Assembly (NCBI GenBank): GCA_029747585.1
Contig: JAPEVF010001169.1
Location: 1-13,035 of the forward strand
Length of the DNA: 13,035 bases
DNA from: Pleurotus djamor
Lineage: Eukaryota; Basidiomycota; Agaricomycetes; Agaricales; Pleurotaceae
Direction: 5' to 3'
This document shows, piece after piece, positions 1 to 8,245 of the stretch (position 1 is the stretch's first letter; every line of letters starts with the position of its first letter). The notes beneath the pieces are model-generated. The model searched no databases. It saw only the letters and a list, made by a program, of their open reading frames with translations, and was not told the origin of the DNA. A program made the position numbers and the translations under genes.

Positions 1-870
1 AAGAGTTTGCCTGCAATCATACTGGTGAGTGTCAAGTTCGTCAGTGCACTCATGATCACCGACGCGAGGTGAAAACGGCGTATTTTGAAGGAACGCAGCT
101 GGACAAATAGTTCGGTGAGATTGTTTCCTTCCATCGTGTACATCGGCTTGAAGTAATGGCCGAGCCAGAGAAAGCTTGTAACTGAGGAGATATCATGAGA
201 AGGGACCTTTGCTTCGACGACTTGGTTGGTTATCACGCACCAGTCATGCCGAGTACGAGGACAGCTGGTATTGAAACCACTCGTAAACTTCCTTGGAAGA
301 TGACGTAGGCTCGCCAAAGGAGCAGGAGATCAGCCAGGAGGTACTTGGAAGAAAGGAAAAGAATCAGCGGCGTTGACCAAAAGATATTTGCGAAGGGAAC
401 TTACTACGATAGTTTGCATTGTGATCTGAATCAGTCCGAAGACAGCAAAGGCTTTCGCTGATGGTATTCGCCCAGCCCCTGCGCTTCCCATATCACGAAT
501 ATCTTGGTGCATCATCATCCCAATGTGGGCTGTATTTCTGAGCGGGAAAGTAGTCTTCAGTCTGGCTGGAAATGGGAAAAGACAATGGGCATACATTAAG
601 TACATGATCATAACTGTGCCTATGCCTATCCAGGAGCGAGGTCTTCGCTTGGCGCGTCTGAGCAGATTTCATTGAGCTTAGCAAGGTGAATTCATGCGAA
701 CGCTTACATCGTGAGGTAAATAGCAAAACCTAGGAGAACTGTAAAGATAGCTATATAATGAGGGAGTTTGGTCAACTTTAATTGGACAAGATCGGGTTGG
801 CATGCGTACCATGAAGAAAGCATTTAACGAAGATGCATATCAGAAGTGACTGAGTTATAGTGAATGCCAT
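1..870 (-). CDS. Gene A: seven-pass membrane protein of unknown function, 3' end outside window
   Basis: Six exons can be placed: 870-810, 750-708, 657-595, 537-405, 343-241 and 181-1 (61, 43, 63, 133, 103 and 181 nt), joined by introns of 50-61 nt with GT..AG ends and consistent phases. The protein starts MAFTITQSLL and holds the segments YLTIRAKRRPRSWIG, NTAHIGMMMHQDIRDMGS, LADLLLLWRAYVIFQ and HYFKPMYTMEGNN. It has about five hydrophobic segments before the window edge. It is a close paralogue of gene B, and exon lengths match B except exon 4 (+6 nt). In B and C the corresponding exon is also 181 nt, so the window edge appears to fall at the exon end; the last two membrane spans and the tail (about 130 residues) lie outside. 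I place it in a large agaricomycete family of hydrophobic proteins, often clustered, with no known function; a receptor-like role is only a guess. The start is inferred from alignment with B. Confidence 0.8.
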
Positions 871-910
871 GGGTCGTGAGGAGTGCGTATCATCGACAGA
901 CGAAAGAGCA

Positions 911-918
911 TATTTAAA
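911..918 (-). promoter_or_regulatory. TATA-like element upstream of gene A
   Basis: The minus strand reads TTTAAATA about 41 bases before the gene A start codon, a plausible position for a core promoter element in a fungal gene. Only the motif and its position support this. Confidence 0.3.
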
Positions 919-1688
919 CCATTGGAAACCATGGATAATGGTAATCGCTGTCAGTGACTGAGTGTCGGTCAGAGCGGTGTTCAGACGTAAACGGAGCGGT
1001 CGACGTTATGTATTATGCCGTGCTTGATACAAATCCTCAGCCAAACGGCAGCTTGAATGGATGCGGCTAAGTGTTTATGGACAGGGAGAATGGCCAGACA
1101 TACCGGGCTATTGAAAAGAGTGTCTCTGCTCTATTGTGTGTGCGAAGATCGCACTGACTAGTCCGATTACCTTGCTTGCAAGGTCCCCCCATACCCAAAA
1201 AACCCATATATAGGACGTGTGGGAACTGTCTTCGGCGTTAGCGGTTCCCAGTGCCGCAGGAAGGTCTAGACCTCAGCCGCATTTGGACATCACATCTGAC
1301 ATCAAACCTCCTTCCACCAAGCCCGACCAACCGTAGGTTGGGAGGCGAGGTGCATATTACCCAAGTGTAGAAAAGCAAACATGTACGTAAGTATATTGAC
1401 ATCCTACTTTTCAACCTCAACTTCAATAGTGTCACACCGCCGCAAGCAAGGTACCTAAGCGCCAACGGCGGTCGCTAGTTGTGGTAGCTTCTCTGTGGGG
1501 ATGTTTTGCGATCGCCCGGAGGTAATGAAGTTAATGAACTGTGAGACTTCGGGATCGTTGGGTGTCTGAGGGGGCAAGAGCGGTCCGTGCCAGCCTTCTC
1601 CTTGCAGAGGCTCGTCGTTGTTGGAAACGGGGATGAATTTGCACAAGAATGATGTGGTCCGTGTTCAACATTCAACGTTCAAGCAGTG

Positions 1689-1724
1689 GTCGGTTCCAAG
1701 TTTTCCAACTTGGATCCAACCGAC
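1689..1724. repeat. Imperfect inverted repeat (hairpin)
   Basis: The left arm GTCGGTT-CCAAGTT pairs with AACTTGG-AACCGAC across a TTCC loop, giving 14 base pairs with a 4-base bulge (ATCC) in the right arm. This is read directly from the sequence. It could be a transcript hairpin or a palindromic binding site. Confidence 0.7.
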
Positions 1725-1760
1725 CAAGAATCAACCAAGAATCGACGCAAAATCGACGCG
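1723..1760. repeat. Degenerate 11-bp tandem repeat
   Basis: Three 11-base units follow each other: ACCAAGAATCA, ACCAAGAATCG and ACGCAAAATCG, then a partial ACGCG. It abuts the hairpin at 1689-1724. No function is assigned. Confidence 0.6.
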
Positions 1761-2162
1761 TCTGTTGTCACGTTGCCTAGGATCACGTGAGACAGGGATG
1801 CTTCCTGGTCGAGGCTGGTATTAATGGTAAGTAGTGACTCAAGCAACTTACAAGCAACACATACTTAGGCAGGACTGTATGCAATCGGGACAGGAGTGCA
1901 TTCCAGAGGGTGTTATGCGTACAATATGTTACAGCTTGGCACACGACGGGGATACCGACAGTCTAATAGTCTAATAACGTTGACCACACCGGAACACATA
2001 CCTGAAAGACTGATTGTGGTCAAGTCTCTGAGAAGCAGTGCTGGAGATAGACTCAGCGTCCCCAATACTGACGAAGCATCTCTTCGCAGGCCAAATTCAT
2101 AGCAATGATAGATGAAGGTCCTATTTGAGTGCCTTCAGACGTGCATCAGGTGAGCCTGGACT

Positions 2163-3622
2163 TCATGGGTTCCCTTTCTTCAGAAAGTCCTCCATCGAAT
2201 TTCCAAACGGGGTCGAAGATGACTTATCGGGCTCAAGTCCTAGTTGGATGTCACCTAGAGCAACGTCCAGATCCTGTGAAACCCGAGGAGGGCAAGCCGC
2301 AAACTCCAGTGCTGTGCGATCTTGCTCCCGTGTTGCAGAGGCTGGGCTGATATCCAATGCAACCGACACGATGATCAGCACGGGTACAATCCCCTGTTCC
2401 GTAGCTTTGAGCAAAGAAGCACGATAAAGCTTCGTGAAGGGACATACCGCAAGCTCTGATAATGAATCAAGAAGAATGGCCTGCGAGTTGTGCTTTAGGG
2501 AGAACGCGACGATGTATATGAGCTATAAGATATTCAGGTGTTGTGTTTGAAAAGGGAGTGGGGGGCTACTAACCCAGCCAATAGTATATAATGCACCCGA
2601 CTCGACGATCACCAAGGTCTCAAACATGAGGGTCGTAAAGCCGAACTGCTTTCGCATTGACCATTGCTGATAACTACGCGCAGTCATAGTCAGACGTTGA
2701 CTGCGTCAATAGAGGGACAAGCCACGCACATAAGCCTACTAGCAATCATCGCCGTAAGGGTTGCATTTGTGATAGCGCATATGGTGACAGAGGCCAGGTG
2801 AAGTCGGCGGATTTTGAAAGAACGTAATTTGACGAAGAGTTCTTCGAGGTCGTCACCTTCCATCGTGTACATCGGCTGGAAATAGTTGCCTAGCCACTGG
2901 AAGCAGGTGACTTCAGCAAAGAATTCCAGGCCATGAGCAACGAAAAAGTTGAAGACAATGGGGTACTCGACATACTGATCATGGCGACTATAAGGGTGGC
3001 AGGAAGTGCGACTGCGAGTAAGCGGCCTTGGTATAGGACATAGGCACGCCAGAGAAGGAGGAGATCAGCGAGGACGAACTTACATGGGAGGAGAGGTCAG
3101 CACATCATGGCGACACGACGCAGTGGAACACGCACAATTACATATTCCAAAGTAATCTGAGTGAGGCCAAACACAGCAAAGGCTTTGGCTGACGGTATTT
3201 TTCCGGCTCCCCCGCTCCCAAAGTCACGAATATCTTGGTGAAGTATCATCCCAACATGGGCCGTGTTTCTGGATGAGTGGATGGTGAGCTAGGGTGTCAT
3301 CCTGGGTTGAAAAGAATTCACGGACAGCAGATACATGACCACAATGGTGCTGATGCCTATCCAGTACCGAGCCTTTCTCTCGGAACGCCTTGGGAAGGTT
3401 ATTCATTGAGCGGGGTGCACGCGTAGCCACAAGCCCGGAGAAATATAAGACTCACAGTGTCAGGTAAATGGTGAAGCAGAGAAGAACAGTGAAAATGGCT
3501 GGACCAAACGAATCCCAATCAGCGCGTCTCTCTAGATCTCCCCCATAGAACGATGTCTTACCGTGTAGAAAACACTTCACGAAGATACACACGAGAAGCG
3601 ACTGAGTTATCGTGAACGCCAT
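2163..3622 (-). CDS. Gene B: seven-pass membrane protein of unknown function, complete
   Basis: Nine exons: 3622-3562, 3498-3456, 3388-3326, 3268-3142, 3078-2976, 2910-2730, 2673-2574, 2522-2448 and 2393-2163. These give 984 nt, about 327 residues, with all phases matching and introns of 51-67 nt. The start MAFTITQSLL matches gene A. Hydrophobic segments lie near residues 5-33 (TM1), 43-60, 95-115, 122-140, 175-200, 217-245 and 252-275, followed by a polar C-terminal tail of about 60 residues. Shared motifs include NTAHVGMILHQDIRDFGS, LADLLLLWRAYVLYQ and YFQPMYTMEGDD. The seventh span contains GIVPVLIIVS, which matches GIVPSLIIVL in gene C. Some acceptors (AAG at 3081-3079 and 2913-2911) are less typical, but phase and paralogy demand them. 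Family assignment is from memory of common agaricomycete proteins without a described function. Confidence 0.85.
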
Positions 3623-4270
3623 GGCGGAAGTGTCGACGGTCGAACGTTGAAAGTCACGGCTGGCAGCATTTGAGTTCGAACATAAAAACGAATTTATGTA
3701 ATGTTTGCGACGCTAAAATGTGGAGTCCGCCAATACATTCAATATTTGAGCGACGAGATCAGGGACCATGCCCTGGTTGCGACCTGAATAGAAAGCCAGC
3801 AGGTTGATCATGTTGCACTCTGCGAGAAAAGTGAGCGACGATGAAGATAGCCTTTTCGACGAGCCAAACGGCATTTTAGCGAATACCACTTTCTATGGCT
3901 CGTTTCACGCTTGAGGTGGTCGTGTTGAAGTAGAAGTGCAGTCCGTTTCGGGATGCAACAGGGAAGCGAACTGGGAACCGATTAGGGGCTTCCTTCCGCG
4001 ATATCGCAATTGCAAGGGTCTTGCCCTTACATCCGTCATGTTTTCGGTTTCTTCCTGGAAGAACGCGCTGGAAGAACATTCATCACGAAAGCAAATCAAG
4101 TATACATTATTCATAATCAACTAAACGACAAATAGCACGAGCGACAAACTGCGAAGTAGCGAAAGAGGCTCATGCCGAATTTACATGTAACAAAACACAG
4201 ACGTATAACGTATACGATGGAGAGCGATTATATTTATGTGAGCGATAGCGTTGAACGGGAAGGAGAGCTT
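3623..4270. other. Spacer between genes B and C (about 650 bp)
   Basis: The span is expected to hold the gene B promoter and the gene C 3'UTR. Short open frames occur on both strands (plus 3936-4124, minus 3876-4120) but none shows recognisable protein features, and they mirror each other. No canonical AATAAA is seen on the minus strand after the gene C stop; ATAAATATAA near 4226-4240 is AT-rich. Confidence 0.5.
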
Positions 4271-5653
4271 TCATAGCGGTCCATCCAATCTTTCTTTGGA
4301 TTTCTTCGATTCGATGTTGGTGCTGAGCTCGGTGTCGCCCATGCTCACGGAGAATTGAGTATCTTGTCGCGGTCCGAAATTCATAGCGGTTTCGACGCGA
4401 GTTGAGGGTGCTGAAGGTCGACGGTCGGTATACATGGGAGGCATAGCGAGCGTGTACCCAGCGGAAGAGAGGACTATGATCAAAGAAGGAACGATGCCCT
4501 AGCGAACAGAAGTAAATAATGAGCGGGGTGGACTTTCGCTGGATGAGGAAGTGCTTACGGCCAGTTGAGCGATGGAATCAAAGGCCACTATTGAAGCTTG
4601 ATTTCCAGCGAGGTAAAGGACCAAGTAGATAACCTGTGGTGGATGAGTGAGGAAGGGGGAAAGGAGGCACTAGACAACGACGTACCCAAGCTGAAGCGTA
4701 GATAAGACCGGACTCGAGGAGCATGAGGATGTCAAACCCAAGGGTGGAGTATTCTCTTGACTCCCGTTGATGGGCACTGCAGAAAGTGTCAAATTCAAGT
4801 GGATAAAGATAGCGTCTTCACCACATACAAGAGCTTGTACATGATCAATCCAGAAAGCATAAGAGTGGTGATCGTGGAGATGATGATGGAGGATAGCGCC
4901 CATGATCGGACTGGTGCTGCGCGTGCGATATCGTAGACATCGTTGAAAGTTGTCCCCGCGAAGTTGTCAATTTCCTGGAATTGGACGGCGACGCTGCCGA
5001 AGGATAGGACTGAAAGTAGCCGAGTGAGGTGAGGTGGAATGTAGTGGGCATGTATAGGCGACTTACTGGCTAGCGCGACGGTTCCAGATAGTGGAGCGGC
5101 GATCACCTTCCAGTCATTGTTGTAGAGGCGCAGGACACGCCACGAGAGGATGAGACTGGCGGCGATAACCTGATAAATCAAGTCTTCAGCCCCAACATCG
5201 GCACAAGAGACAGAGTATGCAGACTGACGTTGATATACACAAGCGGTGCTGGTGCCAATGCGAATCGTGCAAATCCGACCAGATTATCCACAGAAAAGCG
5301 TTCTGAGCCGCCCAGAAGGCCGTAGTATTGGTAGAAAGTCACGGTGAAATGTGCGGTCGAAAGCAGGAATGTAGCAAAGGATATCCACATTCCCCATTCG
5401 CGGCCGGTTCGGTTTCGAGTTTGATGCTTGCGAACCCTAATGAACGGGGCGATCAGTTGGTAAGCTAAACGCGACGAGGGAATATACTTGCTGCGCTAAG
5501 TAGAGGCCGGTTCCAAGCAACATCACCCATACTCCTACGAGTGTAACGCAAGATGTCAGCAACCAGCAACAATCATGAGCAATGTAACATACCCTCAAGA
5601 AAGGAGGTGCAGAATAGGGATACGATGAACGATTCAGTTGCTTGGATGGGCAT
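4271..5653 (-). CDS. Gene C: seven-pass membrane protein of unknown function, complete
   Basis: Eight exons: 5653-5593, 5534-5492, 5436-5229, 5169-5067, 5009-4829, 4776-4686, 4633-4559 and 4498-4271. These sum to 990 nt, about 329 residues, and every phase closes. Seven hydrophobic segments can be read: FIVSLFCTSFLEGVWVMLL, WISFATFLLSTAHFTVTFY, LVYINVIAASLILSW, IAAPLSGTVALAILSFGS, ALSSIIISTITTLMLSGLI, LIYASAWVIYLVLYLAG and IAQLAGIVPSLIIVLSS. A polar tail of about 60 residues follows (YTDRRPSAPS..., end ERLDGPL). Intron 2 (5491-5437) begins GCAAGT and ends CATTAG; only this GC-AG intron joins the frames. Exon 3 is one 208-nt exon where genes A and B have two. The 61-, 43-, 103-, 181- and 75-nt exons are the same lengths as in B. 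It is a third, more distant copy of the A/B family. Function is unknown. Confidence 0.85.
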
Positions 5654-6552
5654 GATGAGAGGATGGAGGACTTGGTGTCGCCGATGAACTTTTGGGGGGA
5701 TGGTGAGCAGCCTCTGAGGCTAGAAACGAGCATGTGGGGATTTTTGTATGGCGGAAGCAAACACTTGTCTGACGAGTCGGAGTAGAATGTTAGACCCTGG
5801 GCGACCCTATAGGGACCTCACAATGCCAACCCGCTCGGTCGTTTCCGTTCGACAATATTGATCGTTGCATCAGCCGCAAACCTGTGTACCCCTTTGTCTA
5901 AGACAATCTTGGATGTGGACGATATACGTTCCACAACTTGAACCGTTCGACTTACAGAGGTCGAACTTGTACAGGAAGAACAGAAGTTCGTCCATTCGAC
6001 AAGTGCGATTCAACGTCAGCACGTTTACGACCAATAGCAAATGGCCAAGGAATGGTTCTAGAAAGAAGATTCCATGCAATAAAAGCCAACAAAATGCAAG
6101 ACGTTGTCCAGACTCGTCCACTTCGGGCTTGGTGTTGGTATGTCGATCCCTTCATTTACGAAGGATTGTTGGGAACGATGGCTTCATCCATGTCCATCAA
6201 CGAGTTGGTCGAGAATGGATATGATGAGATTTCGTGCCGTCTACTGCATCCTGGACTCGGGGATGTTCATGACATCGAGGGTGCCTGGAAGCAGACGCCA
6301 CCCCCCCAAACTAACCCTAAAGACGTATTCCCTGCAAAAGGGTGGACTGATAGTAGTTTTGGTTGAAAGCTGATCGACTGATGTCGCAGATATCCGCGAG
6401 GAACTTGTTGAGGCGCAGACTGGCGTAGGATCGAGGACGAGGCCAAGAACTTCTTTGTTTGATGAGACGTTGTAGGCGCCCAACGTGTCGATCAGCGCCT
6501 AGTAGGTTATTGCTGCTCGAAAACTTCAAAAAACTTATCCACAAATTCCAAG
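5654..6552. other. Divergent spacer between gene C and NOP53, with an unexplained open frame
   Basis: Gene C (minus) and NOP53 (plus) both start at the edges of this 0.9-kb span, so it should hold both promoters. A plus-strand frame stays open from 5902 to 6366. Its second half looks protein-like (for example WCWYVDPFIYEGLLG and NGYDEISCRLLHPGLGDV) and ends at a TGA. It has no in-frame ATG before 6052. I recognise no family. It could be an exon of an unmodelled gene, a relic, or chance. Opposite-strand frames are also open, which weakens the case. Confidence 0.4.
6311..6320. promoter_or_regulatory. Telobox-like site (CTAACCCTAA) upstream of NOP53
   Basis: The plus strand reads CTAACCCTAA, containing AACCCTAA, which fits the yeast Tbf1-type consensus ARCCCTAA; the minus strand reads TTAGGGTTAG. 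It lies about 230 bases upstream of the NOP53 start codon. Tbf1-like factors act at ribosome-biogenesis promoters in several fungi, so the location is suggestive. A single short match can arise by chance. Confidence 0.35.
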
Positions 6553-8193
6553 ATGGCCCCCTCCAAGGACAATGCTGCCAGTTCGAGTACATCAAAAAAG
6601 TCTTCATCGACGATAGGCGCGCCAGCGCAAAAGAATCAGTCCACTCGGAAAGGGAAGAAGGCATGGAGAAAAAATATTGATATCGAAGATGTCGAAACAG
6701 GCTTGGAGGAGTTGCGTGCTGAAGAGAGGGAATTCGGGTATGGAATTCGTTCCGTGCATCCAAGAATGTCCATGCCGACCCCTTTGATCATAGGAAACCT
6801 CTGCAGCGACACGGCGATAGCGAGCTGTTCCAAATAGACGTCAAAGGTGACGATGACAGTGAGCGGGCAACTAATCTTACGAAGCACACGAGCTAACGAC
6901 CCACAGTCAGGAAGAAGCTTCCCAAATACTCAAAATCCCTACTCACATCCACGAAAATCCTTTCCCAACGATCTGCCGTACCAGCAGTATTCTCCCGTCC
7001 TTCCTCTTCCACCGCCNAAAAAACGGAAATCTGTTCTCAGCCAGGAAGAAAAACTTCGTCTCCTACGAATGGGCAAACGGGCACGCAAGGGTCCATTCAA
7101 CAGTATAATGGATCCAACCGAGATCGGAAACGGCAGCGCAATGCTGGAGCTGAGTGAAGCCGTGAAGAACAGTGGTAACGACGATCTTTGGGCTGCAGAA
7201 AACGAGGAGGATGCGTCACAAGACGAGGAAATCGCCATGGGCTTGGAAACCGTTCGGAAACGCAAAATCAAACCTCCAACTGTCCCCCATCCAAAAGACA
7301 TCATTGAAATACCCGCTATCGTGGATCCCCACCAAGGCACCTCATATAACCCACTCGCGTCAGCATACCAAGATCTCCTGCTTACGGCACACCAGGCTGA
7401 AGAGAAACGTGTGGAAGAACTAGCCAAGATGGCTGCGATCAAAGAGAAAATGGCCAAGGCTAGAATATACGAGGAGGAAGGGCCTGTCGTCGGTGTGATC
7501 GGGATGAAGTTGGATGTACCTGGTGAAGTAGCTGAACCCGAGCCTACGGTCGAAGAGATCAGCATTGCCAAACCCGCTCCGGAGAGAAAGACCAAAGCCC
7601 AGCGTAATAAAGCTGCCAAGCTCCTGGCCGAGGTGTGTCTTCCTCAGTGATCCTCCTGAACTATGTGTACTCACAATCAACAATTCATAGCGTCGAAAAA
7701 TAGCAGCACAAGCGGCTCGCAAGCAGCTTCTTGCTTCAATAGACCGTGCCAAAACATTCCGTCGTTCCACCGAGCAAACACTTGCCGAACGGGAACAGGC
7801 ACGGTTGTTAAAGAAGCAAATACAACGGGAAAAACTGAGAGGAGGGTTGAGTGGTAAACGATTTGGAAAGCACAAGGTTCCCGAAGGCGATGTCGATGTA
7901 CAACTCGGAGACGATCTAAGTGAAAGCTTGAGAGCGTTGAAGGTCAGTGACTTCGCTTGCCTTCGTGATTGTCCCGTCCCTCATCGACGCAATCCCTCAG
8001 CCCGAAGGCAACCTCTTCAAGGACCGCTTTGTCAGTCTCCAACAGCGAGCTCTCATCGAACCTCGGAGACTGGTCTTGTACGTGTTTGTCTCGCCGTTTT
8101 TCACCCCATGTCTGAGCATCTTCCTGCAGACCAAAGAAACGGAGAGCAAAGATCATCGAATACGAGAAACATGCTTGGAAACGCTTCGAATGA
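6553..8193 (+). CDS. NOP53: Ribosome biogenesis protein Nop53 (GLTSCR2/PICT1 family)
   Basis: Nop53 is a nucleolar factor for late 60S subunit maturation; in yeast it recruits the exosome helper Mtr4 for 5.8S/ITS2 processing. Six exons: 6553-6737, 6794-6858, 6907-7632, 7691-7942, 8001-8077 and 8130-8193, with introns of 48-58 nt and closing phases, giving about 455 residues, a usual fungal length. Family motifs include RKGKKAWRKN (residues 32-41), ELFQIDVKGDDD, GKRARKGPFNSIMDPTE, DPHQGTSYNP, GKRFGKHKVPEGDVDVQLG and DLSESLRALK. The C-terminal end reads KIIEYEKHAWKRFE. The protein is rich in Lys/Arg and Glu, with likely coiled coil around EEKRVEELAKMAAIKEKMAK. The start context CCAAGATGG is good. 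An N at 7017 before six A residues shifts the frame by one. The family pattern resumes if that base is absent, so an assembly error is likelier than a pseudogene. Confidence 0.93.
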
Positions 8194-8245
8194 TTTCTAC
8201 ATATGTCGCTGTACATATTTTCGAACGATTGAAGAAGTTCGGAAT

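Larger units (their letters stand above)
871..2162. other. Spacer between genes A and B (about 1.3 kb)
   Basis: The span should hold the gene A promoter (lower part) and the gene B 3'UTR (upper part). No conserved gene is recognised. A minus-strand open frame at 1455-1679 runs from a stop codon, has no ATG, and ends ...KLPQLATAVGA; it is the only frame that looks somewhat protein-like. A hairpin and an 11-base tandem repeat lie at 1689-1760. A TATATA run at 1206-1211 could serve either strand. Confidence 0.5.

Noticed and set aside
3224..3430. Minus-strand open frame in the gene B region (MATRAPRSMNN...)
   Set aside because: It crosses intron and exon 3 of gene B in another frame; the correct frame (WIGISTIVVMYLL) matches genes A and C.
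5437..5760. Single unspliced exon starting MLPPYKNPHM for the gene C N-terminus
   Set aside because: It reads the wrong frame over exon 1. The spliced model MPIQATESF... gives a membrane span and exon lengths identical to paralogues A and B.
6317..6763. Minus-strand frame of 148 codons overlapping the NOP53 start
   Set aside because: It overlaps the conserved NOP53 N-terminus on the other strand, and no family is recognised.
6721..6793. A frameshift or 13-bp duplication (GAATTCG repeat) in NOP53 exon 1
   Set aside because: A 56-nt GT..AG intron (6738-6793) joins EEREFG to KPLQRHGDSELF in phase, so no lesion is needed.
6939..7619. Long minus-strand open frame (226 codons) rich in Ser and hydrophobic residues
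   Set aside because: It is the antisense shadow of NOP53 exon 3, whose plus-strand frame carries clear Nop53 motifs.
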